Positions 1 to 7,907 are shown, numbered from the stretch's first letter. The stretch: DNA of 64,000 nucleotides from Variovorax atrisoli 110B (GCF_000382045.1 NZ_KB907455.1:62001-126000); one strand, 5' to 3'. Numbers and translations are program-made. The notes: generated from the letters alone by a model not told the origin.

Positions 1-1
1 C

Positions 2-739
2 AACAACGCCGCCATCGTCACGCCCTCGGCCGACCTCGACCTCGCGCTGCGCGGCATCGCCTTCGCCGCGATGGGCACGGCCGGCCAGCGCTGCACGACG
101 CTGCGCCGCCTGTTCGTGCACGAGAGCGTGTACGACCAGCTGGTGCCCAAGCTCGCCAAGGTCTACGGCAACGTGCAGGTGGGCGATCCGCGCGCGGCCG
201 GCACGCTGGTCGGTCCGCTGATCGACCGCGCGGCCTTCGACGGCATGCAGAAGGCGCTCTCCGAAAGTCGCGAGATCGGCGCCAAGGTGCACGGCGGCCA
301 GCGCGTGGAGGGCATCGGCACGAGCGACGCCTACTACGTGCGCCCCGCGCTGGTGGAGCTGAAGTCGCACGAGGGCCCGGTGCTGCGCGAGACCTTCGCG
401 CCCATCCTCTATGTGGTGCGCTACAGCTCGCTCGACGAGGCCATCGAGCAGCACAACGCGGTGGGCGCGGGCCTGTCGTCGTCGATCTTCACGCTGAACA
501 TGCGCGAGGCCGAGCGCTTCATGTCGAGCTCGGGCTCCGACTGCGGCATCGCCAACGTCAACATCGGCCCGAGCGGCGCCGAGATCGGCGGTGCCTTCGG
601 CGGCGAGAAGGAGACCGGCGGCGGCCGCGAGGCGGGCTCCGACAGCTGGAAGGCGTACATGCGCCGCGCCACCAACACCATCAACTACTCGACCGCGCTG
701 CCGCTCGCGCAGGGCGTGACCTTCGACATCGGGGACTGA
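2..739 (+). CDS. Aldehyde dehydrogenase, ALDH7 / aminoadipate-semialdehyde dehydrogenase type (3' part)
   Basis: This is the C-terminal part of an NAD(P)-dependent aldehyde dehydrogenase whose 5' end lies before the window. The open frame runs from base 2. The catalytic cysteine sits in GTAGQRCTTLRR, the form of the nucleophile motif typical of the ALDH7 group (alpha-aminoadipic semialdehyde / piperideine-6-carboxylate dehydrogenase of lysine catabolism). Further on, ETFAPILYV and the segment around ISGFGGEKETGGGREAGS-like residues (FGGEKETGGGREAG is visible) match the family C-terminus. The SDSWKAYMRR tail is also typical. It is followed by an amino-acid binding protein and an aminotransferase, which fits amino-acid catabolism. 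Family assignment is firm; the exact substrate is an inference. Confidence 0.85.
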   Translation, partial: NNAAIVTPSADLDLALRGIAFAAMGTAGQRCTTLRRLFVHESVYDQLVPKLAKVYGNVQVGDPRAAGTLVGPLIDRAAFDGMQKALSESREIGAKVHGGQRVEGIGTSDAYYVRPALVELKSHEGPVLRETFAPILYVVRYSSLDEAIEQHNAVGAGLSSSIFTLNMREAERFMSSSGSDCGIANVNIGPSGAEIGGAFGGEKETGGGREAGSDSWKAYMRRATNTINYSTALPLAQGVTFDIGD

Positions 740-742
740 GTC

Positions 743-838
743 TCTCCCCAGGCTTCGCGCACTGCGTGTCGCTACGCCAACCCCCTCAGCGGGGGCGACA
801 TCGGCGGCCCGGCAAGGCCGGTTCCGCGATGTCCCGCG
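743..838 (+). repeat. Dispersed intergenic repeat, copy 1
   Basis: A roughly 90-base element shared with seven other places in this window. Its core has a GTGTCGCT..CGCCAACCCCCT block, a CCCCCT..GGGGGCGACA hairpin and a CGGCCCGGCAA.GCCGGTTCCGCG hairpin. This copy is slightly diverged (ACTGCGTGTC, GGCAAGGCCGG) and lies between the dehydrogenase stop and the next gene. Confidence 0.8.
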
Positions 839-906
839 AAAGGGCCGTGCGAGGCCAGGACGGCCTTCGCCTCCCCGTCAAAAACAACCATCAGGAGACA
901 GAGCAC

Positions 907-1821
907 ATGAATATCCCCTTCAGGACCATTGCAGCAGCCGGCCTGCTCGCGCTTTCGATCGGCGCCGCCGCGCAAACCGTGCAGACCGTGGCGGCCACCG
1001 GCGGCACGCTCGACAAGATCAAGTCCAGCGGCAAGGTGGTGCTCGGCGTGCGCGAGGCCTCGCCGCCCATGGCCTACATGCTGGGCGCGGGCGAGAAGTA
1101 CGTGGGCTACCACGTCGAGCTGTGCGAGCGCGTGCTGAAGGAGATCGCGCCGCAGGCGAAGCTGGAGTACATGGCCGTGACCGCGCAGAACACCATCCCG
1201 CTGGTGCAGAACGGCACGCTCGACATCGGCTGCGGCCCCACCACCAACAATACCGCGCGCCAGCAGCAGGTGGCCTTCGCGCTCACCACCTACGTGAGCG
1301 AGGTGCGCATGGCCACCAGGGTCGACTCGGGCATCGCCAACCTCGACCAGCTCGCGGGCCGCAACGTGTCGGCCTCCACCGGCACCACGGCGGTGCAGTT
1401 GCTGCGCAAGCGCGAGCGCACGCAGAACGTCTCGTACAACACCATGCTCGGCAAGGACCACCTCGAGAGCTTCCTCCTGATGGAGTCGGGCCGCACCGAT
1501 GCCTTCGTGCTCGACGACAACCTGCTGGCCGGGATCATCGCGAACTCGAAGAACCCCTCGGCCTACCGCATCGTGGGCGAGCCGCTGGGCTCGGAGCCGA
1601 TCGCACTGCTCTTCCGCAAGGACGACCCGGCCTTCAAGTCGGCGGTGGACGATTCGCTGCGCCGCATGATGAAGAGCGGCGAGCTCGAGAAGATCTACAC
1701 CAAGTGGTTCGTGGCGGCCATCCCGCCGAAGAACACCAGCCTGAACCTGCCGATGAGCGCGACGCTGAAGCAGCTCATCGCCGAACCCAACGACAAGCCG
1801 CTGGAGGCCTACGCCAAGTGA
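907..1821 (+). CDS. Polar amino-acid ABC transporter substrate-binding protein
   Basis: A 304-residue periplasmic solute-binding protein of the polar amino-acid (GltI-like) family. The start at 907 follows a good ribosome-binding site (AGGAGACAGAGCAC) and yields a clean signal peptide, MNIPFRTIAAAGLLALSIGAAAQ. Mature-protein hallmarks are GTLDKIKSSGKVVLGVRE at the N-terminus, the GYHVELCERV helix, and DIGCGPTTNN, as in glutamate/aspartate-type receptors. No permease or ATPase gene is adjacent, so it is an orphan receptor here. The neighbouring aminotransferase starts inside its stop codon, so the two are probably co-translated. An in-frame start further upstream at 766 would lie in the repeat and lacks a signal peptide. 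Confidence 0.85.
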   Translation: MNIPFRTIAAAGLLALSIGAAAQTVQTVAATGGTLDKIKSSGKVVLGVREASPPMAYMLGAGEKYVGYHVELCERVLKEIAPQAKLEYMAVTAQNTIPLVQNGTLDIGCGPTTNNTARQQQVAFALTTYVSEVRMATRVDSGIANLDQLAGRNVSASTGTTAVQLLRKRERTQNVSYNTMLGKDHLESFLLMESGRTDAFVLDDNLLAGIIANSKNPSAYRIVGEPLGSEPIALLFRKDDPAFKSAVDDSLRRMMKSGELEKIYTKWFVAAIPPKNTSLNLPMSATLKQLIAEPNDKPLEAYAK

Positions 1822-3047
1822 CCGCCGCTACCGCCACTTCCATCGTCTTCGAGCCCGCACGGCGCGTGCGCGCCATCGGCGTCTCGGAGATCCTGCGCAT
1901 CACCGACCACGCCAACGCGCTCAAGCGCGCCGGCCGCCCGGTGATCGTGCTGGGCGCGGGAGAGCCCGACTTCGACACGCCGCAGAACGTGCGCGACGCT
2001 GCCGTGCAAGCCATCGGCAGAGGCGACACGCGCTACACCGTGCTCGACGGCAGCCCGGCGATGAAGGCGGCGGTGCAGCTCAAGTTCAGGCGCGACAACG
2101 CGCTGGACTTCGCGCTCGACGAGATCAGCGTGAGCGCAGGCGCCAAGCAGGTGATCTTCAACGCGCTGATGGCCAGCCTGGACCCAGGCGACGAAGTCAT
2201 CCTGCCCGCGCCGTACTGGACCTCGTACGCCGACATCGTGCAGATCTGCGGCGGCGTGCCGGTGCCCGTGGCCGGCACCGAGGCCAACGGCTTCCGGCTC
2301 GATGCCGCGCAGCTCGAAGCGGCCATCACGCCGCGCACGCGTTGGTTGTTCCTGAACTCGCCGTCGAACCCGAGCGGTGCCGCCTACAGCGCGGACCAGC
2401 TGAAACCGCTGTGCGAGGTGCTGCTGCGCCATCCGCAGGTCTGGGTGCTGGCGGACGACATCTACGAACACATCCTCTACGACGGACTGGCCTTCGCCAC
2501 GCCGGCGGCGGCGGAGCCGCGCCTGCGCGAACGCACGCTGACGGTGAACGGCGTGTCCAAGGCCTATGCGATGACCGGCTGGCGCGTGGGCTACGGCGCC
2601 GGTCCGCGAGCGCTGATCGCGGCGATGGCCGTGGTGCAGAGCCAGACCACGTCATGCCCCTCGTCGGTCAGCCAGGCAGCCGCCATCGAGGCGCTGACCG
2701 GTCCGCAGGACATCGTGGCCGAGCGCTGCGCCGACTTCCAGGCGCGGCGCGACTTCGTGGTCGCCGCGCTGAATCGCGCGCCGGGCCTGCGCTGCCGCGT
2801 GCCCGAGGGCGCGTTCTACACATTCGCGAGCTGCGCCGGCGTGCTCGGCCGGCACACCCGCGGCGGCATGCTGCTGCGCAGCGACAGCGACTTCTGCCGC
2901 TACCTGCTGCAGGACTTCGAGGTCGCGGTGGTGCCGGGCAGCGTGTTCGGGCTGGCGCCGTATTTCCGCATCTCGTACGCGACCTCGATGGCGCAGCTGC
3001 GGGAGGCCTGCGAGCGCATCCAGGCTGCCTGCGAGGCGCTGGAATGA
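1818..3047 (+). CDS. Pyridoxal-phosphate aminotransferase, class I/II
   Basis: A 409-residue fold-type I aminotransferase of the aspartate/aromatic aminotransferase group. The frame opens with GTG at 1818, overlapping the TGA of the preceding gene by four bases (GTGA), and the first family residues (RVRAIGVSEILRI) follow within about 15 codons. Visible motifs are GAGEPDFDTP near the N-terminus, AGAKQVIFNALMA, LPAPYWTSYADIV, the substrate/PLP Asn in NSPSNPSGA, the LADDIYEHILYDG Asp/Tyr pair, and the Schiff-base lysine in VNGVSKAYAMTGWRVGY. The carboxylate-binding Arg is in PYFRISYATS. Context suggests amino-acid catabolism with the upstream binding protein and semialdehyde dehydrogenase. The amino donor is unknown. 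Confidence 0.88.
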   Translation: MTAATATSIVFEPARRVRAIGVSEILRITDHANALKRAGRPVIVLGAGEPDFDTPQNVRDAAVQAIGRGDTRYTVLDGSPAMKAAVQLKFRRDNALDFALDEISVSAGAKQVIFNALMASLDPGDEVILPAPYWTSYADIVQICGGVPVPVAGTEANGFRLDAAQLEAAITPRTRWLFLNSPSNPSGAAYSADQLKPLCEVLLRHPQVWVLADDIYEHILYDGLAFATPAAAEPRLRERTLTVNGVSKAYAMTGWRVGYGAGPRALIAAMAVVQSQTTSCPSSVSQAAAIEALTGPQDIVAERCADFQARRDFVVAALNRAPGLRCRVPEGAFYTFASCAGVLGRHTRGGMLLRSDSDFCRYLLQDFEVAVVPGSVFGLAPYFRISYATSMAQLREACERIQAACEALE

Positions 3048-3052
3048 CTCCG

Positions 3053-3172
3053 CTTTTCTCCCTCCCCTTCCGGGGGCGGGTTGGGGTGGGGGCAGGCGGC
3101 GCATTCGTTGCCGCCGGTCCGTCCGGCGCCGCTTGCCCCCATCCCCGCCTTCCCCCAGAGGAGGAAGGAGCA
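3053..3172. repeat. Second intergenic repeat type: long G-rich/C-rich imperfect inverted repeat
   Basis: The gap between the aminotransferase and the ThDP enzyme is filled by an imperfect inverted repeat. GGGTTGGGGTGGGGGCAGGC and GGCGGCG on the left face CGCCGCTTGCCCCCATCCCC on the right, with about 35 bases between the arms. Such C-rich/G-rich intergenic elements are common in betaproteobacteria. Only one copy lies in this window, so calling it dispersed rests on general knowledge. Confidence 0.5.
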
Positions 3173-3204
3173 ATACCGAACACCTTCAGACCATTGGATA
3201 CAGC

Positions 3205-4878
3205 ATGACTTCAACACCCCGCACCGGCGGCCAGATCCTGGTCGACCAGCTCGTCACCCACGGCGTCGAGCAGCTCTTCTGCGTGCCCGGCGAAAGCTTT
3301 CTCGCCGTGCTCGACGCGCTGCACGACGCCTCCATCGAAGTGACCGTGTGCCGCCAGGAAGGCGGCGCGACGATGATGGCCGAGGCGCAGGGCAAGCTCA
3401 CCGGCAGGCCGGGCGTGTGCTTCGTCACGCGCGGGCCGGGCGCCACCAATGCGTCGGCCGGGGTGCATATCGCGCACCAGGATTCGACGCCGCTGCTGCT
3501 CTTCGTCGGCCAGGTCGCGCGCGACGCGCTGGGCCGCGAGGCCTTCCAGGAGCTGGACTACGGCGCGGTGTTCGGCACCATGGCCAAGTGGGTGGTGCAA
3601 ATCGACGACCCTGCGCGCGTGCCCGAGCTGGTTTCGCGCGCCTTCCATGTCGCCACCTCGGGCCGGCCCGGCCCGGTGGTGATCGCGCTGCCGGAAGACA
3701 TGCTGACCGAGGCCGCGACGGTGGCCGACGCGCAGCCGTACGCCGTCACCGAGACCCATCCCGGCGCGGCGCAGCTTGCCGAGCTGCAGCAGCGGCTGTC
3801 GCAGGCGCAGCGGCCGGTGGTCGTCCTGGGCGGCAGCCGCTGGTCGGAGAAGGCGTCGCGCCAGTTCGCGGATTTCGCGGCGGCGTTCTCGCTGCCCGTT
3901 TATTGCTCGTTCCGCCGGCAGATGCTGATGTCGGCCGATCACCCCTGCTATGCGGGCGACCTCGGCCTGGGCGTCAACCCCAGGATGCTGGAGCGCATCC
4001 GCAATGCCGACCTGATCCTGCTGGTCGGCGGGCGTCTGTCGGAGGTGCCCTCGCAGGGCTACGAGCTGCTGTCCATCCCGCAGCCGAAGCAGGCGCTGGT
4101 GCACGTGCATGCCGATGCCGACGAACTGGGCAGGCTGTATCGCCCGGCGCTGGGCATCCACGCCACGCCGCAGGCCTTCGCCGAGGCCGTTTCCACGCTG
4201 CGCCCCGCACAGGTGCCGGCCTGGCAGGCGGAGACGAAGGCCGCACGCGAAGACTTCCTGCGCTGGAGCGACCCGTCGCCGATCCGCATTCCGGGCCCGC
4301 TGCAGATGGGCGAGGTCATGAAGCACCTGCGCGAGGTGCTTCCGGCCGACACCATCTTCTGCAACGGCGCGGGCAACTTCGCCACCTGGGTGCACCGCTT
4401 CTGGCCGTTCCGCGCGTATGCCAGCCAGCTCGCGCCCACCAGCGGCTCGATGGGCTACGGCCTGCCGGCCGGCGTCGGCGCCAAGCGGCTGTGGCCGCAG
4501 CGCGAGGTGGTGGTGTTCGCCGGCGACGGCGACTTCATGATGCACGGCCAGGAATTCGCGACCGCCGTGCAGTACGGCCTGCCGATCATCGTGGTGCTGC
4601 TGGACAACGGCATGTACGGCACCATCCGCATGCACCAGGAAAGGCACTACCCGGGCCGCATCAGTGCCACCCAGCTGAAGAACCCCGACTTCCGCGGCTA
4701 CGCCGAGGTGTTCGGCGGCCACGGCGAGCGCGTGGCCAGCACCGAAGAATTCGGCCCTGCGCTGGCCCGCGCACGCGCCAGCGGCAAGCCGTCGATCCTG
4801 CACTGCCTGCTGGACCCTGAGGCCATCACGCCGGGCAGCACGCTGCAGTCGATCCGCAAGGCCGCCCAGGCGGACTGA
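3205..4878 (+). CDS. Thiamine-diphosphate-dependent enzyme, acetolactate-synthase-like
   Basis: A 557-residue ThDP enzyme with the three domains of the acetohydroxyacid synthase/benzoylformate decarboxylase superfamily. The N-terminal PYR domain shows CVPGESFLAVLDAL, the catalytic Glu segment RQEGGATMMAEAQGK, and TRGPGATNA. A central domain follows. The C-terminal PP domain has TSGSMGYGLPAGVGAK and the cofactor motif GDGDFMMHGQEF..LLDNGMYGTI. The start at 3205 gives MTSTPRTGGQILVDQL, the normal family N-terminus; earlier in-frame codons fall in the repeat. No regulatory small subunit is adjacent, so biosynthetic acetolactate synthase is unlikely. It may act on a 2-oxo acid made by the upstream aminotransferase, but the substrate is not determinable. 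Confidence 0.85.
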   Translation: MTSTPRTGGQILVDQLVTHGVEQLFCVPGESFLAVLDALHDASIEVTVCRQEGGATMMAEAQGKLTGRPGVCFVTRGPGATNASAGVHIAHQDSTPLLLFVGQVARDALGREAFQELDYGAVFGTMAKWVVQIDDPARVPELVSRAFHVATSGRPGPVVIALPEDMLTEAATVADAQPYAVTETHPGAAQLAELQQRLSQAQRPVVVLGGSRWSEKASRQFADFAAAFSLPVYCSFRRQMLMSADHPCYAGDLGLGVNPRMLERIRNADLILLVGGRLSEVPSQGYELLSIPQPKQALVHVHADADELGRLYRPALGIHATPQAFAEAVSTLRPAQVPAWQAETKAAREDFLRWSDPSPIRIPGPLQMGEVMKHLREVLPADTIFCNGAGNFATWVHRFWPFRAYASQLAPTSGSMGYGLPAGVGAKRLWPQREVVVFAGDGDFMMHGQEFATAVQYGLPIIVVLLDNGMYGTIRMHQERHYPGRISATQLKNPDFRGYAEVFGGHGERVASTEEFGPALARARASGKPSILHCLLDPEAITPGSTLQSIRKAAQAD

Positions 4879-4880
4879 GC

Positions 4881-4971
4881 ACTCCCCCAGGGCTGCGTGC
4901 ACTTCGTGTCGCTTCGCCAACCCCCTCGCCGGGGGGGCGACACCTGCGGCCCGGCAAAGCCGGCTCCGCGG
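4881..4971 (+). repeat. Dispersed intergenic repeat, copy 2 (first of tandem triplet)
   Basis: Begins ACTCCCCCAGGGCTGCGTGC and ends CGGCTCCGCGG. It carries both hairpins, CCCCCTCGCCGGGGGGG and CCCGGCAAAGCCGG. It is joined to the next copy by AGGCTAAGT. Confidence 0.85.
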
Positions 4972-4980
4972 AGGCTAAGT

Positions 4981-5068
4981 TCTCCCCCAGGCTCTGCGCA
5001 CTTCGTGTCGCTTCGCCAACCCCCTTAACAGGGGCGACACCTGCGGCCCGGCAAAGCCGGTTTTGCGG
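4981..5068 (+). repeat. Dispersed intergenic repeat, copy 3 (middle of tandem triplet)
   Basis: A nearly identical unit about 100 bases after copy 2. The inner hairpin differs (CCCCCTTAACAGGGG) and the end reads GGTTTTGCGG. The same AGGCTAAGT junction follows it, which indicates tandem duplication. Confidence 0.85.
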
Positions 5069-5077
5069 AGGCTAAGT

Positions 5078-5174
5078 TCTCCCCCAGGCTCTGCGCACTT
5101 CGTGTCGCTTCGCCAACCCCCTCGCCGGGGGCGACACCCGCGGCCCGGCAAAGCCGGTTCCGCGGTGTCCCGCG
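5078..5174 (+). repeat. Dispersed intergenic repeat, copy 4 (last of tandem triplet)
   Basis: The third unit starts about 97 bases after copy 3 and ends GGTTCCGCGGTGTCCCGCG, the fullest 3' end of the family. With copies 2 and 3 it fills the whole 309-base gap between the ThDP enzyme and the small gene on the other strand; nothing else is visible in that gap. Confidence 0.85.
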
Positions 5175-5187
5175 AACTGGCTGCGTA

Positions 5188-5493
5188 TCAGCGCAGGCCG
5201 CCGACGTACCGGGGTGGGGGTGTGGGCGGCTGGCCGTCGGGCTGGCGTGCCGCCAGGCGTGCGGCGCGCGCCAGCGGCTCCATCGCCTGCTCCAGCCGGG
5301 TGGCGAGCAGGTAGAGCTCCTCGTCCTTGGTGTCGGCCGCGTGCGCGCGGGTCATGCGCACGATCTCGGCGGCGTACTCGGCATTGGTCGCCATCCATTC
5401 GGTGTCGGTCACGCGGCCGTGCTTTCGCCGCAGCGCCACGTGAAGGCGGGCGGCGAGGGCGATGCGTTCGCTTTCGGACATGGATGGCGACAT
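5188..5493 (-). CDS. Small hypothetical protein downstream of ammonium transporter
   Basis: A 101-residue soluble protein beginning MSPSMSESERIALAARLHV. A strong ribosome-binding site (GGAGGAAACAAGCC) precedes its ATG, and it lies only 23 bases after the ammonium transporter stop, so the two almost certainly share a transcript. The body is helical and charged (LRRKHGRVTDTEWMATNAEYAAEIVRM), with a Pro-rich end (PPTPPPRYVGGLR). I do not recognise a domain. It is not a GlnK/PII protein: it is too short and lacks the T-loop sequence. Co-expression under sigma-54 control would suggest a nitrogen-related role, but that is only inference. Confidence 0.7.
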   Translation of the reverse strand: MSPSMSESERIALAARLHVALRRKHGRVTDTEWMATNAEYAAEIVRMTRAHAADTKDEELYLLATRLEQAMEPLARAARLAARQPDGQPPTPPPRYVGGLR

Positions 5494-5516
5494 GGCTTGT
5501 TTCCTCCGTCGGTGGG

Positions 5517-6755
5517 TCAACTGCTCCCGAGATGTTCCCTGTGCTGTGCAAGATCGAGGCCCAGCAGCTCGCTGTCGGCATCGACGCGCAGGCCGACGAT
5601 GACGTGCACCAGGAACAGCACCACGGCCGTGCCCGTCGCACTGAAGATGGCCACGCTGCCGACCGCGATCGCCTGCGTGAGCACGTCGCCGGTGGCGCCG
5701 GAGACGCGCGGGTCGGCGAACACGCCGGTCAGCAGCGCCCCCACGATACCGCCGATGCCGTGCACGCCGAACACGTCGAGCGAGTCGTCCGCCCCCAGCA
5801 GGTGCTTCAGGCCGGTGGCGCCCCAATAGCAGGCCAGCCCCGCGATGGCGCCGATGGCCAGCGCGGCCGGCGGCGTGACGAAGCCGGCAGCGGGCGTGAT
5901 GGCCACCAGCCCGGCCACGAGGCCCGAGCACAGGCCCAGCAGCGAGGGGCTGCGCCGCACGATCCATTCGCCGAGCATCCAGCTCATGGCGCCGGCAGCC
6001 GCCGCGATGTGCGTGACCAGCATCGCCAGCCCCGCGCGCCCGTCGGCCGCCACCGCCGAGCCGGCATTGAAGCCGAACCAGCCCACCCACAGCAGGCCCG
6101 CGCCGGTCATGGTGAAGGCCAGGTTGTAGGGCTCGAAGGCCTCGCGGCCGTAGCCCTTGCGCGAGCCGAGGGCGTAGGCGCACACCAGCCCCGCGATGCC
6201 GGCGTTGACGTGCACCACCGAGCCGCCCGCGAAGTCGAGCGCGCCCATCTGCGCGAGCCAGCCGCCCGGCTCCCACACCCAGTGGGCGATGGGCGCATAC
6301 ACCAGCACGCTCCACAGCAGCGCGAACCACAGGATCGCCGAGAAGCGCATGCGCTCGACGAAGGCGCCGAGCACCAGGGCCGTGGTGATGATCGCGAAGG
6401 TCAGCTGGAACATCGCGTAGACCGACTCGGGCACGTTGGGCGCCACGTGGCTCACAGCCAGCTGGCCGGCCTCCTTCAGGTAGTCGAAGCCCGAGAACCA
6501 GAGGCGGCCGGCGCCCCCGATCCAGGGCCAGCCCTCGGTGAAGGCGAGCGAATAGCCCACCGCGAACCAGGTCAGCGAGACGGCGGCGGCGATCGCCACC
6601 ACCGCCGCCATCGTGGCCAGCACGTTCTTGCGGCGCACCATGCCGGCATAGAAGAGGGCGATGCCGGGCAGCGTCATCAGCAGCACCAGCGCGGTCGAGG
6701 TCATCATCCATGCGGTGTCTGCCGCGTTGATCGAGGCTTGTGGTGCCAGGGCCAT
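5517..6755 (-). CDS. amt: Ammonium transporter, Amt/Mep/Rh family
   Basis: A 412-residue inner-membrane ammonium channel with the usual eleven-helix pattern. The conserved early Asp is in NAADTAWMMTSTALVLLM, followed by PGIALFYAGMVRRKNVL. The twin pore histidines are recognisable in GSVVHVNAGIAGLV and DVFGVHGIGGIVGALLTG. The signature block GGSVVHVNAG..NLAFTMTGAGLLWVGWFGFNAGS is intact. I chose ATG 6755, which has a GAAGAAGAAAG leader; an in-frame TTG six codons upstream is possible. No glnK gene is adjacent; a 101-residue protein follows instead. A sigma-54 promoter 40-55 bases upstream indicates nitrogen-limitation control. Confidence 0.93.
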   Translation of the reverse strand: MALAPQASINAADTAWMMTSTALVLLMTLPGIALFYAGMVRRKNVLATMAAVVAIAAAVSLTWFAVGYSLAFTEGWPWIGGAGRLWFSGFDYLKEAGQLAVSHVAPNVPESVYAMFQLTFAIITTALVLGAFVERMRFSAILWFALLWSVLVYAPIAHWVWEPGGWLAQMGALDFAGGSVVHVNAGIAGLVCAYALGSRKGYGREAFEPYNLAFTMTGAGLLWVGWFGFNAGSAVAADGRAGLAMLVTHIAAAAGAMSWMLGEWIVRRSPSLLGLCSGLVAGLVAITPAAGFVTPPAALAIGAIAGLACYWGATGLKHLLGADDSLDVFGVHGIGGIVGALLTGVFADPRVSGATGDVLTQAIAVGSVAIFSATGTAVVLFLVHVIVGLRVDADSELLGLDLAQHREHLGSS

Positions 6756-6794
6756 GGTCGCTTTCTTCTTCAAGTGGTGGACTCAGGCGCCCCG

Positions 6795-6810
6795 TGCACA
6801 AGTCGTGCCA
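6795..6810 (-). promoter_or_regulatory. Sigma-54 (RpoN) promoter of amt
   Basis: Read on the minus strand this is TGGCACGACTTGTGCA. Against the sigma-54 consensus TGGCACG-N4-TTGCA it matches everywhere except one T, with the GG and GC elements in exact -24/-12 spacing. Transcription would start about 28-30 bases before the amt ATG at 6755. Confidence 0.8.
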
Positions 6811-6884
6811 CTTTGTTAACTATCAGAAACACTTTGGTTTGCAGATCGGGCTTTATTGGTAAGGCAAAGCGGGTAATTCCCTAT

Positions 6885-6899
6885 GCACTGAGGCGGTGC
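6885..6899. promoter_or_regulatory. Possible NtrC enhancer-binding site
   Basis: GCAC-N7-GTGC dyad (GCACTGAGGCGGTGC). This is the half-site and spacing pattern of NtrC sites, lying roughly 100-110 bases upstream of the predicted amt start point, where enteric NtrC enhancers often sit. The inner TG of the consensus is not fully conserved. Confidence 0.45.
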
Positions 6900-7027
6900 G
6901 TGCCCCTAAAGTCTGCGCACTCGCGAACGGGCCCTGCTCGTGTGCCGAGGGTCCGAGGAGACAAACCCCCCAAGCAACAATAAAAATTCTTCAAAGGCTC
7001 CGTACGAGATGCCTGTCCAACCTTGAA

Positions 7028-7052
7028 GGCGCCGCTGGTCGGCGCCTTTTTT
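7028..7052 (+). terminator. Intrinsic terminator before the TSUP gene (end of a leader or small RNA)
   Basis: The stem GGCGCC (7028-7033) pairs with GGCGCC (7041-7046) across a 7-base loop and is followed by six T. It points rightward and ends 77 bases before the TSUP start codon, with no gene upstream on that strand. It therefore terminates either a leader RNA (attenuator) or an unidentified small RNA encoded in 6820-7050. The rest of the 373-base gap holds the amt promoter region; I see no protein gene in it. Confidence 0.7.
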
Positions 7053-7128
7053 ATTTGCGCGGAGGCTTGGAGCATCGGCCTTCGCAGCTACTTTTTCGAT
7101 AGCACCGGGGTGAGACAATCCAGGCCCT

Positions 7129-7887
7129 ATGGAAATGCTGGTGGTCACGGGCGCCTCTGCGCTCGCGGGTTTCGTCGATTCGATCGTGGGTGGAGGCGGC
7201 CTGATCCTGGTGCCTGCGCTGTTCGCCGTCTTCCCGGGTGCACCGCCGGCGACCCTTCTGGGCACCAACAAGAGTGCTTCCATCTGGGGCACGGCCGCCG
7301 CCGCGGCCCAGTTCAGCCAGCGGGTGCAGATGCGCTGGGGCGCGCTGTGGCCGGCCGCGCTGCTCGGTTTCACCGGCTCGATGCTGGGCGCCTGGGGCGT
7401 CACCATGTTCCCCGGAGGCTTCCTGCGCAAGGCGCTGCCGCTCATCCTGCTGGGCGTGCTGCTCTACACGCTGGCGCGCAAGGACATGGGCCGCATGCAC
7501 GCGCCACGCTTCACCGGCCGGGCCGAGACGCTGGCGGCCTGCACCATCGGGCTCACGATCGGGCTTTACGACGGCTTCTTCGGCCCGGGCGCGGGCAGCT
7601 TCCTGGTGTTCCTCTTCGTGCGCTGGATGGGCTACGACTTCCTCAACGCCTCGGCCTCGGCCAAGATCATCAACACCCTGACCAACGCTGCCGCGCTGAT
7701 CCTGCTGGCGGCCAAGGGCCACGTCTGGTGGCACTACGGGCTGGTGATGGCGGTGGCCAACGTGGCCGGCAGCGTCCTGGGCACGCGGGTTGCGCTCAGG
7801 CATGGCGCGGGCTTCGTGCGGGTGGTGTTCATCGTGGTGGTGAGCGCGCTGATTCTGAAGACCGCCTACGACGCATTCCTTAAATAG
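7129..7887 (+). CDS. TSUP family (TauE/SafE-like) membrane exporter
   Basis: A 252-residue, eight-helix membrane protein of the sulfite exporter TauE/SafE (TSUP) family. The two internal repeats are each marked by the family glycine motifs: GFVDSIVGGGGLILVPAL at residues 14-31 and GLYDGFFGPGAGSFLVFLF in the second half. LLGTNKSASIWGTAAA and FLNASASAKIINTLTN are the paired Asn/Lys segments. These proteins are thought to move sulfite, sulfonates or organic anions. The chromate transporter starts 20 bases later on the same strand, so they form a pair. The substrate is not evident. Confidence 0.88.
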   Translation: MEMLVVTGASALAGFVDSIVGGGGLILVPALFAVFPGAPPATLLGTNKSASIWGTAAAAAQFSQRVQMRWGALWPAALLGFTGSMLGAWGVTMFPGGFLRKALPLILLGVLLYTLARKDMGRMHAPRFTGRAETLAACTIGLTIGLYDGFFGPGAGSFLVFLFVRWMGYDFLNASASAKIINTLTNAAALILLAAKGHVWWHYGLVMAVANVAGSVLGTRVALRHGAGFVRVVFIVVVSALILKTAYDAFLK

Positions 7888-7907
7888 CGCAACGAGAAAG
7901 TCGCCCG

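Noticed and set aside
1122..3047. A 640-codon open frame covering the binding-protein gene and the aminotransferase
   Set aside because: Only the part from 1818 encodes a recognisable protein; the upstream part is the GC-rich shadow of the binding-protein gene in another frame.
3211..4920. 569-codon minus-strand frame opposite the ThDP enzyme
   Set aside because: It has typical antisense shadow composition (Arg, Ala, Gly and His rich) with no domain; the plus strand carries a complete ThDP enzyme.
6900..7050. Possible 6S RNA (short stretches like CGCGAACGGGCC and GTCCGAGGAG recall 6S segments)
   Set aside because: The closing stem and central bubble could not be drawn, and the middle part of 6S RNA is missing. 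The resemblance is too short to name it.
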